A DNA stretch of 64,000 bases from CBIHON01 sp966211965 (GTDB lineage Bacteria > Pseudomonadota > Gammaproteobacteria > Burkholderiales > Burkholderiaceae_D). The notes beneath the pieces are model-generated. The model searched no databases, was not told where the DNA came from, and was given only the letters and a program-made list of their open reading frames with translations. Position numbers and translations under genes: made by a program. This document shows, one piece after another, positions 32,521-41,310 of this stretch. Numbering within the stretch: position 1 is the stretch's first letter; each line of letters begins with the position of its first letter. The stretch is from assembly GCA_966211965.1 (NCBI GenBank), contig CBIHON010000009.1, forward strand, positions 62,001-126,000. Reading direction: 5' to 3'.

Positions 32521-33882
32521 ATGAAGACATCAGCGATACTCAGCCAGGCAAACGTCACGCTCAACCTGGGAGCCGGCAAGCAGGCCGACAGTGCATCCGC
32601 TGAAATGCCCTTCAAGCAAGTTCTCTCCCGGGAAACCGACAAGGCGAATAACGCCAGAGAGGCGAGCAATCCGGCTCCGCAGGCCCAGGTCCAGCAATCG
32701 CCCGTGAACGGCAAAGCCAAAGCACCCGACGCAGGCAATGCCAAGGAAACCGCTCCAGCCTCGCCCGAGGATAGCGATACCGCACAAGATGCAGCGTCAA
32801 CCGAGATGCTGGCATTGGTGGCAAACCTGATCCAGGCCGTTCCCGCCGCAAGCGACGGGGCAGCAAGCGATGCCGCCGTCGCCGCCCTGCCCTCAGCCGA
32901 TGCGGGCAAAAGCGCAGCAGCCGGCGGCTTGGCCGCAAGCGATTTGCTCGGTCAATTGAAAGCGGCAAGCACACAAGAATCGCAGGACAAGGCGCTCCCC
33001 GCCGATCTTGACGGCGATGCACAATTCCAGGCCAAATTGCAGGCGGCAGCGTCCGGCGACAAGCCTGCGCTGCAGGCGCAGGCCGCAACGTTTACCGCCG
33101 CCGAGCCCTCGGCCAAGCAATCCGCAAGTCTCGCAGCCCTGGCCGCGCAGGACAAGACGCAAACCGCTGCCGGCGCCGCACTGACGGACGGCGCATCGGG
33201 CAAACTCGCCGCGAAAGATGCCGTACCCAAAGCTGTTGCCGACGTTACGCCGAACCGCAATACGGAAGCCTCGCAACTGCCTGCCCCCACCGCGTCGGTC
33301 CAAACCGCAGACAAGGAATCAGCTCTGCCGTCCCTCGATCTGAACGCTGCCAAAGTTCAGGAAGCGCCGGCCCCAGCGCCCGCCATGGTCGGACAATTGC
33401 AGCAAGCCACTCTTGCGGCAAATCAGGCGCTTGCTTCAAACCCGGTGGAAAAACTGGCCCCTCAAGTCGGCAGTCCCGGCTGGGACCAGGCGCTTGGCCA
33501 AAAGGTGGTGTGGATGGTAGCAGGCGGGCAGCAAAGCGCTTCGCTGACTCTCAATCCGCCCGATCTCGGCCCCCTGCAAGTCGTGCTGAACGTATCCAAT
33601 TCCCAAGCCACGGCCAACTTTACCGCAGCCCAGCCCGAAGTTCGGCAGGCGCTGGAAGCGGCCATGCCGAAGCTGCGCGAAATGCTGGCCGACACCGGCA
33701 TCCAATTGGGCCAAACCACGGTCAGTACCGGCATGCCCAACCAGTACAGCGGGGCCGGCGATCAAGCTGCGCAAAACCAGCGTCATTCCAGCCCTGCAGC
33801 GGTTACAGCCGACATTCCGGTTCCCGTTACCCGCCCCGTTGTTTCCAGCAGCGGAGTGGGCTTGGTGGACACCTTTGCATAA
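32521..33882 (+). CDS. fliK: Flagellar hook-length control protein FliK
   Basis: FliK measures hook length and switches export specificity through FlhB. The 453-residue protein has a long Ala/Gln/Lys-rich N-terminal ruler region and a compact C-terminal Flg_hook domain at about 310-415: WDQALGQKVVWMVAGGQQSASLTLNPPDLGPLQV-type sequence, then VRQALEAAMPKLREMLADTGI. The position after fliJ identifies it as the true fliK. The ATG at 32521 was chosen because the upstream extension lies within fliJ in another frame. The 51 bases to the convergent binding-protein gene show no clear terminator. Confidence 0.95.
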   Translation: MKTSAILSQANVTLNLGAGKQADSASAEMPFKQVLSRETDKANNAREASNPAPQAQVQQSPVNGKAKAPDAGNAKETAPASPEDSDTAQDAASTEMLALVANLIQAVPAASDGAASDAAVAALPSADAGKSAAAGGLAASDLLGQLKAASTQESQDKALPADLDGDAQFQAKLQAAASGDKPALQAQAATFTAAEPSAKQSASLAALAAQDKTQTAAGAALTDGASGKLAAKDAVPKAVADVTPNRNTEASQLPAPTASVQTADKESALPSLDLNAAKVQEAPAPAPAMVGQLQQATLAANQALASNPVEKLAPQVGSPGWDQALGQKVVWMVAGGQQSASLTLNPPDLGPLQVVLNVSNSQATANFTAAQPEVRQALEAAMPKLREMLADTGIQLGQTTVSTGMPNQYSGAGDQAAQNQRHSSPAAVTADIPVPVTRPVVSSSGVGLVDTFA

Positions 33883-33933
33883 AAGCCTATTCCGGTAAAG
33901 CCAGTGTGAAATCCTGGCGGGACAGGTTTCAAA

Positions 33934-34863
33934 TCATGGGTCAAAAGGAGGCAAGCGCAATGCGCGCAATGCGCTCCTTGTGCTCTCCAGGCTCAACGGC
34001 GCAACGAAGCCATCGATGCCGGCTGCTCGCGCCGCAGGCATGTCGGGATTTAGCGCAAGCGCGGCTTGGCGCAAACGTTCCCGTAGCGCGGGGTCCAGCT
34101 TGTTTGAAGCGAGCAGGAAAAACTCCGGATACAGATCGGTCGAGTGTTTCTGCTTTAATGCATCGCGCCGCTCATCGATCACAATCAAGTCATCGAGCTT
34201 GATTTTCCCTTCCTTCGCCATGGATTCGAGGATTCCGCTACGCACGAATCCAACGTCGATAAGCCCGGCCTGTACCGCCAACACAATGTCATCCTGCTTG
34301 TTGTTTTGCCGCAGGCTTTTGAGATCCTTAAAGGGATCGATACCGTTGCGATACAGGTGGTACGACTGAAAGACGTAGGCCCCGGCCGAGGATTTTTGGT
34401 AGGCAAGCACGTCCTTTCCCTTCAAGTCGGCAAGCGTAGTGATCCCATGGCCGCGGCGCGCGATGATGACACCCGCAAAATGAGACCCGCCATTGACTTT
34501 GAGCGTCGCGATAGGCGCCGAGCCGCCGCGCTCGCCCACTTCGACCGCAATGACCGGGTTGACGAGCGCAAAGCTCAAGGTACCGGCCAGAAGCTCCCGG
34601 CCAACACGGTTCGGAGGATAGCGTTTGACCGTCACACGTGTGCCAAGCGCCTGCGAAAAATAAGCGCCAAGCGGCTCCCATTTGGCAAGCCCTTCGCTGT
34701 CGTACGGCGTGATGATTCCGAAACGGAGTTCAGCCGCTGCCAGAAGCGGCATACAGAGCAAAATCACGAAGATACAAAACCTCGCCAGGCCTCCGCCTCC
34801 CGGTCTCCGATGCGTGCATCTCGCACTGTAAGCACAAGGTCCGGGCGCAGGCACGATGCGCAT
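33934..34863 (-). CDS. PhnD-like periplasmic phosphate/phosphonate-binding protein
   Basis: This 309-residue protein resembles PhnD, the periplasmic binding protein for phosphonates and related oxyanions. A hydrophobic stretch ending LLAAAELRFG near residue 45 serves as signal peptide. GIITPYDSEGLAKWEPLGAYF, NRVGRELLAGTLSFALVNPVIAVE, GVIIARRGHGITTLADLKGK and KSSAGAYVFQSYHL follow and match the family. The ATG at 34863 has AAGAG just before it and lies five bases after the chemoreceptor stop, so the two form a pair. No transporter genes are nearby. A role as ligand-binding partner of the chemoreceptor is plausible but not shown. Confidence 0.82.
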   Translation of the reverse strand: MRIVPAPGPCAYSARCTHRRPGGGGLARFCIFVILLCMPLLAAAELRFGIITPYDSEGLAKWEPLGAYFSQALGTRVTVKRYPPNRVGRELLAGTLSFALVNPVIAVEVGERGGSAPIATLKVNGGSHFAGVIIARRGHGITTLADLKGKDVLAYQKSSAGAYVFQSYHLYRNGIDPFKDLKSLRQNNKQDDIVLAVQAGLIDVGFVRSGILESMAKEGKIKLDDLIVIDERRDALKQKHSTDLYPEFFLLASNKLDPALRERLRQAALALNPDMPAARAAGIDGFVAPLSLESTRSALRALRLPPFDP

Positions 34864-34868
34864 CGCTC

Positions 34869-36581
34869 TTAAAACTCTTCCCAATCGCTTCCGGAGGTCA
34901 CAGCTGACTTGACCGCAAGTGGCCTGACCGGCGTTGGCACGCCGGCCGAACGCATTTGCGCAATGCGGGGCGGAGATGCTTTTTTTGCGCCTGCCATTGC
35001 ACCGGCAGAGTCGGAGACCGCCGGCCTTGCTATCGGCGTGGCGGCTTGCAAGCCGTCGAGTTTGAAGACATTGACCAGTTTCGCCAGTTTTGCCGCTTGC
35101 TCCTGCAACGAGTCGGCGGCGGCGGCCGCTTCCTCCACGAGCGCCGAATTCTGTTGCGTCACGCCATCCATCTGGGTGATCGCCATATTGATTTGCTCGA
35201 TGCCCGAGGTCTGTTCCTGACTGGCGGCGGCGATGTCGTTGATGATGTCGGCTACCCGCTTGACACTGGCGACCACTTCGCTCATCGTCGTACCCGCTTG
35301 ATCGACCAACCTGGTACCGGTGTCGACTTTTTCGACCGAGTTGCTGATCAGGGCTTTGATTTCCTTTGCCGCGCTGGCTGAACGTTGGGCAAGATTGCGT
35401 ACCTCGCCGGCGACCACAGCAAAACCACGTCCTTGCTCCCCTGCCCTGGCGGCTTCCACCGCAGCGTTGAGCGCAAGAATATTGGTCTGAAATGCGATAC
35501 CGTCGATCACGCTAATGATGTCGACGATTTTTTTAGCCGATTCATTGATCGAACCCATTGTTTCGATGACTTGCGAGACCACGGCGCCGCCCTGGCTCGC
35601 CACGTCGGACGCGGAGCCGACCAAGGCATTGGCTTGGCGCGCATTGTCGGCATTCTGCCTTACGGTGGAAGTCAATTCTTCCATCGACGAAGCAGTCTCC
35701 TCAAGCGAGCCAGCCTGCTGTTCGGTACGGGATGACAAATTCATGGCGCCGGAAGCGATTTCGCTCGTTGCGCCAGCAATGGCCTCGGCACCAACGTGTA
35801 CCTCACGCACCAGGGTCGCCAAGCTGCCGAGCATGATCTTCATCGCGTGCAGCAAACTGTCCCGATCATCCTCCCGGGTTTCAATGGTGACAGTCAAGTC
35901 GCCTGAGGCAATTCGTTTGGCGATGTCGACCGCATAATGCGGTTCGCCGCCAAGCTGCTTCATCACATTTCTGACCAGCCAGAAAGCAACGGCGCCGCCG
36001 ACAATGACGGCCAAGGATCCAAGCAGCAAGCTGACGACCAGCATCAAATGCGCAGTTTTCAGAGTTTCTGCCTTGATGGCCTTGACTTCTTCATTCTTCG
36101 CCTTGATCACCCCAAGCAGGCGGGTCCGCATGTCTCGCCATAGCGGCGTCTCCTCCCGGGTGAGCATCTCGGTGGCGTTGGCCTGATTGTCTTTTACGGT
36201 AGAGATGATCTTGGCGTGAAGCGGAATCTGCCGATCCCTAATCGCGGTCACTTCCGTCAGAATTTTTCGGTTGTCCGGCGACAATCCGGAAAGCGCCAAC
36301 GCGCTTTCGCTCGTTTTCTTGAACTCATCGCCGGCGATCTGGATGTTCTTGTAGGGTGTCTCGTCGTTCGGGGCAAGCACGAGGTTGCGCAATGCCAATT
36401 CCATCTGCAAACCTTGCGCATACAGATTGGTGGCCGCGCGCAAGAGCGCTTCGTCTTGCTCAAGGAAGGTTTCAAACCGGCTCTTGGTATTCTGCATGCC
36501 GGTCAAGGCCACGCCCAACGCAAAAGTAAAAAAGACAAACACAAGCGCCATGCAAATGGCCATTTTTGTTTTCAGGTTCAT
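34869..36581 (-). CDS. Methyl-accepting chemotaxis protein
   Basis: This is a classical chemoreceptor of 570 residues. It has a membrane helix at about 8-30, a four-helix-bundle periplasmic domain (about 31-190), a second membrane helix at about 190-212 and a HAMP domain. The signalling domain has the hairpin tip ISVIDGIAFQTNILALNAAVEAARAGEQGRGFAVVAGEVRNLAQRSA-like core. The last five residues, DWEEF, form a CheR/CheB docking pentapeptide, so it is a high-abundance type receptor. GGAGGG lies at the right distance before the ATG. It runs against the flanking fli genes. Confidence 0.95.
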   Translation of the reverse strand: MNLKTKMAICMALVFVFFTFALGVALTGMQNTKSRFETFLEQDEALLRAATNLYAQGLQMELALRNLVLAPNDETPYKNIQIAGDEFKKTSESALALSGLSPDNRKILTEVTAIRDRQIPLHAKIISTVKDNQANATEMLTREETPLWRDMRTRLLGVIKAKNEEVKAIKAETLKTAHLMLVVSLLLGSLAVIVGGAVAFWLVRNVMKQLGGEPHYAVDIAKRIASGDLTVTIETREDDRDSLLHAMKIMLGSLATLVREVHVGAEAIAGATSEIASGAMNLSSRTEQQAGSLEETASSMEELTSTVRQNADNARQANALVGSASDVASQGGAVVSQVIETMGSINESAKKIVDIISVIDGIAFQTNILALNAAVEAARAGEQGRGFAVVAGEVRNLAQRSASAAKEIKALISNSVEKVDTGTRLVDQAGTTMSEVVASVKRVADIINDIAAASQEQTSGIEQINMAITQMDGVTQQNSALVEEAAAAADSLQEQAAKLAKLVNVFKLDGLQAATPIARPAVSDSAGAMAGAKKASPPRIAQMRSAGVPTPVRPLAVKSAVTSGSDWEEF

Positions 36582-37009
36582 CTCACCCTCCCTTGTTGGC
36601 CGGCTAAGTTTGATTCTCTTCCAATCAATTTAAAATTTCAAGAATGCAATAGAAAATACAACAGCCTGTCCCTATTCTCCGTCGTTCGCCAGAGCGATGG
36701 CATCGCCGGCTCCTTGGGAATACGCCCCAAGCCCGGCATAGCGGGACGCCTCGGATTTTTTTGCTTTTCTTCGGTTTCTCTCTGGAAAAAATGGTTTAAT
36801 ACTATGGGCTTCCAACATTTACGCTACCACCGTAAATAGCAGAAGTCCGCAATGTTCAGCCTTCGGAAATATGCTCTTGTCCTGATGCTGTAAGACACAG
36901 ATGCGTGAATATGCAGCGCTTTCTTCCTTCTTTTCAGGACATCCTGAGTTCCGATTTTTCTTAATAATGACTCAAGTCGAGACACTAATGTTGTGCCAGA
37001 AAGAACCCC
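36582..37009. other. Intergenic region between chemoreceptor gene and fliL
   Basis: This 428-base region holds no gene with a believable start or family match. It is lower in G+C than its surroundings and has several T-rich runs. It must contain the divergent promoters of the chemoreceptor pair and the fliLMNOPQR operon, but no sigma-28 or sigma-54 consensus was found on either strand. A small inverted repeat lies near 36817-36837. Confidence 0.6.
36817..36837. repeat. Small inverted repeat upstream of fliL
   Basis: ATTTACG and CGTAAAT form perfect 7-bp arms around a 7-base loop, about 170 bases before fliL. There is no T tract, so it is not a typical terminator. It could be an operator or chance. 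Confidence 0.4.
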
Positions 37010-37552
37010 ATGGCTACCACCGCTCCTAAGTCAGTTCCAAAAGCCGTGCAAAAAGCTCCTCCTGAAGAGGCGGCACCGACACCGGTAATAAAAAAATCCC
37101 GGAAAAAACTCTGGTTGATCATTCTTCTCACGCTGCTTCTGGCGGGTGGCGGCGGAGGCGGTGCTGCCTGGTATTTCATGAACCGCGAAGCCGCCTCGGC
37201 AGATGCGCCGAAGGCGACAAAGCATGAGCCTGTAAAGCCTCCCGTTTTTGTGGTCATGGAACCGTTCACCGTGAACCTGATGCACGAGAACGGCGAACAA
37301 TACTTGCAGGTTGCCCTAACCGTGCAGGTTGCCGATCAGTTGACGGTCGACCTGATCAAGCTTTACATGCCGATCGTGCGCAGCCGCCTGCTGCTGCTGC
37401 TGTCGAGCAAAAAAGCTTCCGAAATCTTGCCTGAATCAGGAAAAAGAAAACTTGCCGACGAGATCGTCGCGCAATTGAAGCTGCCGTTCACCCCCAACGG
37501 CGAACCGCAAAAAGTCAGCAGCGTGTTTTTCACCTCGTTCGTAGTCCAGTAG
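37010..37552 (+). CDS. fliL: Flagellar basal body-associated protein FliL
   Basis: FliL is an inner-membrane protein near the stator. The 180-residue protein has a Lys/Pro-rich cytoplasmic start, one membrane helix at about 34-56 (LWLIILLTLLLAGGGGGGAA) and a periplasmic domain with FTVNLMHENGEQYLQVALTVQV and RSRLLLLLSSKKASEI, typical of FliL. It begins the fliLMNOPQR operon. Confidence 0.95.
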   Translation: MATTAPKSVPKAVQKAPPEEAAPTPVIKKSRKKLWLIILLTLLLAGGGGGGAAWYFMNREAASADAPKATKHEPVKPPVFVVMEPFTVNLMHENGEQYLQVALTVQVADQLTVDLIKLYMPIVRSRLLLLLSSKKASEILPESGKRKLADEIVAQLKLPFTPNGEPQKVSSVFFTSFVVQ

Positions 37553-37556
37553 CTCC

Positions 37557-38555
37557 ATGTCTGACAATTTTCTTTCACAAGAAGAAGTCGATGCCCTGCT
37601 CAAGGGCGTCAATGGCGATCAGGATGAAGCCCGGGCGCCGGAAGACAGCTCGGGGGTACGGCCTTATAACCTGGCGACGCAGGAGCGCATTGTCCGCGGC
37701 CGGATGCCGACCCTTGAAATCATCAACGAGCGTTTCGCGCGTCTGCTGCGCATCGGCCTGTTCAACTTCCTGCACCGCAGCGCCGAAGTATCGATCGGCC
37801 CGGTGCGGGTATCGAAGTACAGCGAATTCATCCGCAACTTGGTGGTGCCGACCAACCTCAACCTGATTCACATGAAACCGCTGCGGGGCACCGGATTGAT
37901 GGTGTTCGATCCCAACCTGGTGTTCCTGCTGGTCGACAACCTGTTCGGCGGCGATGGTCGCTTCCACACGCGTGTCGAAGGCCGAGACTTTACCCAGACC
38001 GAGCAGCGCATTATTCAGCGCATCCTCAGCATCGTGTTTGAAACCTATGCCAAGTCATGGGAGCCGGTCTATCCGGTTGAATTCGAATACATTCGCTCGG
38101 AAATGAATACACAGTTTGCCAACATCGCCACGCCGAACGAGGTTGTGGTGGCAACCACCTTTACCGTGGAACTCGGTCCGGTCAGCGGCGAGATGCACTT
38201 CTGCATGCCGTACTCGATGATCGAGCCGATCCGCGACATCCTGACCAGCAGCCTGCAAGGCGAAACCCTGGAAATGGACAAGCGCTGGATCCGCCTGATG
38301 ACGCAACAGATCCAGACCGCGGAAGTGGAAATCATCGCCGACCTCGGCACCGCGAAATCGACGCTCGGCGACATCCTGAACATGAAAGTCGGCGACATCA
38401 TTCCGCTCTCGGTACCCGACATCGTATTGGCCAAAGTCGACGGCGTACCGGTGATGGAATGCACCTACGGAAAATTCAACGGGCAATATGCGCTGCGCGT
38501 CGAAAAATTAATCCACAGCGCCCACGAATTGATGCAAGGAGAAGAACATGGCTGA
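37557..38555 (+). CDS. fliM: Flagellar motor switch protein FliM
   Basis: FliM forms the C ring and binds CheY-phosphate. The N-terminal LSQEEVDALLKG is the CheY-binding peptide. The middle CheC-like domain is readable (NFLHRSAEVSIGPVRV, then MVFDPNLVFLLVDNLFGG), and the C-terminal domain is related to FliN (IPLSVPDIVLAKVDGVPVMEC). Length 332 is normal. It starts four bases after fliL and overlaps fliN by eight. Confidence 0.97.
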   Translation: MSDNFLSQEEVDALLKGVNGDQDEARAPEDSSGVRPYNLATQERIVRGRMPTLEIINERFARLLRIGLFNFLHRSAEVSIGPVRVSKYSEFIRNLVVPTNLNLIHMKPLRGTGLMVFDPNLVFLLVDNLFGGDGRFHTRVEGRDFTQTEQRIIQRILSIVFETYAKSWEPVYPVEFEYIRSEMNTQFANIATPNEVVVATTFTVELGPVSGEMHFCMPYSMIEPIRDILTSSLQGETLEMDKRWIRLMTQQIQTAEVEIIADLGTAKSTLGDILNMKVGDIIPLSVPDIVLAKVDGVPVMECTYGKFNGQYALRVEKLIHSAHELMQGEEHG

Positions 38556-38967
38556 CGAGAACGATGCCCAGATGTCTGCGGAAGACGATTGGGGTGCGGC
38601 GATAGCCGAGCAGGCCCAGGCTGAAGCAGCAGCGCTGCAAAAACAACAGGCCGCGGCCGCCACCTTCAAGGACTTCGGCGGTGGCGCGACGAAAACCGAA
38701 ACGCACAACGATATCGATTTCATTCTCGATATTCCGGTCCAATTGACGGTCGAATTGGGACGCACCAAGATCGCAATCAAGAACTTGCTGCAACTGGCGC
38801 AAGGCTCGGTCGTCGAACTGGACGGCATGGCTGGCGAACCGATGGATGTGCTGGTCAACGGCTGTCTGATCGCGCAAGGCGAAGTGGTGGTGGTGAACGA
38901 CAAGTTCGGTATCCGCCTGACCGACATCATCACGCCGTCCGAACGTATTCGAAAACTCAATAAATGA
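38548..38967 (+). CDS. fliN: Flagellar motor switch protein FliN
   Basis: FliN completes the C ring and helps dock the export ATPase. The 139-residue protein has a variable Ala/Gln-rich N-terminus and the conserved SpoA domain from about residue 55: DIPVQLTVELGRTKIAIKNLLQLAQGSVVELD, then VLVNGCLIAQGEVVVVNDKFGIRLTDI. It overlaps fliM by eight bases and fliO as ATGA. Confidence 0.97.
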   Translation: MADENDAQMSAEDDWGAAIAEQAQAEAAALQKQQAAAATFKDFGGGATKTETHNDIDFILDIPVQLTVELGRTKIAIKNLLQLAQGSVVELDGMAGEPMDVLVNGCLIAQGEVVVVNDKFGIRLTDIITPSERIRKLNK

Positions 38968-39386
38968 GGCGGCACAAGCTTATCCCGGTGGCGCTTCTGG
39001 CGGCCAGCGCTGTGGCAGGCGCAGCCGAGCAGCAGAGCGCGGCTGCACCCGGCAATCTGCTCCAGGTGCTGTTCGGTCTGACGCTGGTGCTCGGGCTGCT
39101 GGTGGGCGTAGCCTGGCTCATGAAACGCTTCGGCATCGCAAAGCAAAGTGCCGGGACCAGCGTCAAGATAGTCGGCGGCGTCAACCTGGGCAGCCGGGAA
39201 CGAATCCTGGTGGTCGAAGTGGCGGACCAATGGATCGTCGTCGGCGTCGCACCGGGGCGCATCAATACCCTCTCGACCATGCCGCGGCAGGAAAATATCG
39301 CGCAGCCGGAAACCGAAACCGCGGCAAAGAATTTTCCTGCCTGGCTCAAGCAAACCATCGAAAAGCGCAATGGCAAACAAGCCTGA
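38964..39386 (+). CDS. fliO: Flagellar biosynthetic protein FliO
   Basis: FliO assists assembly of the FliPQR export gate. The 140-residue protein has a cleavable-looking signal (residues 1-21), one membrane helix at about 32-53 (LLQVLFGLTLVLGLLVGVAWL) and a cytoplasmic domain with VKIVGGVNLGSRERILVVEVADQWIVVGVAPG, which is diagnostic. It overlaps fliN as ATGA and fliP by 17 bases. Confidence 0.93.
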   Translation: MRRHKLIPVALLAASAVAGAAEQQSAAAPGNLLQVLFGLTLVLGLLVGVAWLMKRFGIAKQSAGTSVKIVGGVNLGSRERILVVEVADQWIVVGVAPGRINTLSTMPRQENIAQPETETAAKNFPAWLKQTIEKRNGKQA

Positions 39387-40152
39387 TTCCGCCGCCTCCG
39401 GCGCCCTTATAAAAACTGCAGCCAGGCTGGCCTGTCTGGCTGCCCTCTGCATGCCCTTGCTGGCGGCGGCGCAGCAAGCCGGCTTGCCTGCATTTACGAG
39501 CACGCCGGCAGCGGGCGGCGGTCAAAATTACACGCTCAGCCTGCAAACGCTATTGCTGCTGACCGCGCTTTCCTTCCTGCCTGCAGTATTGCTGATGATG
39601 ACCAGCTTTACTCGCATCATCATCGTACTGTCGATGCTGAGGCAAGCGCTGGGCACGCAATCCTCGCCGCCGAATCAAGTGATCGTCGGCCTGGCATTGT
39701 TTCTGACCTTGTTCGTGATGGGACCGGTATTCGACAAAATCTATGTCGATGCCTACAAGCCGCTGTCGGAAGACAAGATCAGCATGGCGCAAGCAATGGA
39801 AAAAGCCGCAGTGCCGCTCAAGGCATTCATGATGAAGCAAACTCGCCAGTCCGATCTCGCGCTGTACGTCAAGATTTCGAATAATGTGCAGTTGCAAGGC
39901 CCGGAAGACGTACCGCTGCGGATATTGATTCCGGCCTTCATCACCAGCGAACTGAAAACCGCTTTCCAAATCAGTTTCGCGATCTTCATTCCTTTCCTGA
40001 TCATCGACATGGTGGTCGCCAGCGTGCTGATGTCGATGGGGATGATGATGATGTCGCCCGCGATCGTCTCACTGCCGATCAAACTGATGTTGTTCGTACT
40101 GGTCGACGGCTGGCAATTGCTGATCGGTTCGCTGGCCCAAAGTTTTTATTAG
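39370..40152 (+). CDS. fliP: Flagellar export gate protein FliP
   Basis: FliP is the main subunit of the type III export pore. The 260-residue protein has a signal-like first helix and four membrane helices. Conserved stretches include LLTALSFLPAVLLMMTSFTRIIIVLSMLR-type sequence, QALGTQSSPPNQVIVGLALFLT, and LIPAFITSELKTAFQISFAIFIPFL with VLMSMGMMMM. The length fits the family. Confidence 0.97.
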   Translation: MANKPDSAASGALIKTAARLACLAALCMPLLAAAQQAGLPAFTSTPAAGGGQNYTLSLQTLLLLTALSFLPAVLLMMTSFTRIIIVLSMLRQALGTQSSPPNQVIVGLALFLTLFVMGPVFDKIYVDAYKPLSEDKISMAQAMEKAAVPLKAFMMKQTRQSDLALYVKISNNVQLQGPEDVPLRILIPAFITSELKTAFQISFAIFIPFLIIDMVVASVLMSMGMMMMSPAIVSLPIKLMLFVLVDGWQLLIGSLAQSFY

Positions 40153-40169
40153 GTGAGAAAGGATTCCCT

Positions 40170-40439
40170 ATGACTCCCGAAAGCGTTATGAACCTCGGCC
40201 GCCATGCGATGGAAGTCACGCTCATGATTTCGGCCCCCATGCTGCTGGTGGCACTGGCCGTGGGCTTGGTGGTCAGCATCTTCCAGGCCGCCACGCAGAT
40301 CAATGAGATGACCCTGTCATTCATCCCCAAGCTGGTCGGCATTTTCGTTTCCCTTGTGGTGGCCGGCCCCTGGATGCTATCGGTAATGCTCGATTACATG
40401 CGCGAATTATTTACCGGCATTCCCGGCATGGTAGGTTGA
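40170..40439 (+). CDS. fliQ: Flagellar export gate protein FliQ
   Basis: This small 89-residue membrane protein of the export gate has two membrane helices and the FliQ motif LLVALAVGLVVSIFQAATQINEMTLSFIPK. It lies 17 bases after fliP, with GTGAGAAAGGA before the ATG as ribosome site. Confidence 0.96.
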   Translation: MTPESVMNLGRHAMEVTLMISAPMLLVALAVGLVVSIFQAATQINEMTLSFIPKLVGIFVSLVVAGPWMLSVMLDYMRELFTGIPGMVG

Positions 40440-40483
40440 AGCCGGCTCTTGAAAACACGTCCATACGGCATGAGTGTTGAACC

Positions 40484-41278
40484 ATGATCACCCTCAGCAG
40501 CGCCGAATTGAATACCTGGATCGCGGCCTTCCTATGGCCGCTCACGCGCATACTCGGGTTGGTTGCTGCCGCACCGGTATTCGGCAACCTGTCGGTGCCC
40601 TTCCAGATCAAGATCGCCCTCGGCGTCATGCTTGCATTGATCATCGCACCGACGGTGCCAGCCTTGCCCGCCATGGACCCGATGTCGCTGGCAGGCCTGT
40701 TGATCTTGCTCCAGCAATTCGTGATCGGCATTGCGATGGGCTTTACGATGCGCATCATCTTTTCCGCCGTGGAAATGGCGGGTGAAATCGCGGGCTTGAC
40801 CATGGGCTTTGGTTTCGCACAATTCTTCGATCCGGCTACGCGCGGAAGGTCGTCGGCCATCAGCCAATTTCTCTCGCTGGTGACGATCATGCTCTTCCTG
40901 TCGGCGAACATCCATTTGAGTTTGCTGGCAACGCTGGCGGAAAGTTTTTCAAGCCTGCCCATCTCGGCTGCACCGATGGGCGGCCAAAGTTTTCATCAGT
41001 TCGTGCTATGGGGAGGAAGTATCTTCAGCTCGGGCGTCCAGTTGTCGTTGCCGATCGTCGCGGCTCTCCTGATCACCAACATCGCGCTTGGCATCCTGAC
41101 CCGGGCGGCCCCGCAACTCAACCTGTTCGGCATCGGCTTCCCGATCACTCTGGGCGCGGGCTTTGTCATGCTGGCCTTGGTGCTGCCCTACCTGGCAACG
41201 CCGCTGGATCACCTGTTCCAGGAAGCGATCGGGTTCATCAGGCAGATTGCAACGCCGACGATATCAGCGGCGCATTGA
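40484..41278 (+). CDS. fliR: Flagellar export gate protein FliR
   Basis: FliR is the third export gate subunit and contacts FlhB. The 264-residue protein has six predicted membrane helices. Signatures are FLWPLTRILGLVAAAPVFGN, VPFQIKIALGVMLALIIAP and GFTMRIIFSAVEMAGEIAGLTMGFGFAQFFDP-type sequence. It ends the operon and converges on flgL with 32 bases between the stops. Confidence 0.96.
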   Translation: MITLSSAELNTWIAAFLWPLTRILGLVAAAPVFGNLSVPFQIKIALGVMLALIIAPTVPALPAMDPMSLAGLLILLQQFVIGIAMGFTMRIIFSAVEMAGEIAGLTMGFGFAQFFDPATRGRSSAISQFLSLVTIMLFLSANIHLSLLATLAESFSSLPISAAPMGGQSFHQFVLWGGSIFSSGVQLSLPIVAALLITNIALGILTRAAPQLNLFGIGFPITLGAGFVMLALVLPYLATPLDHLFQEAIGFIRQIATPTISAAH

Positions 41279-41310
41279 GCCGGGCGGGGAAAAACCGGGC
41301 GCTTGGGAAA

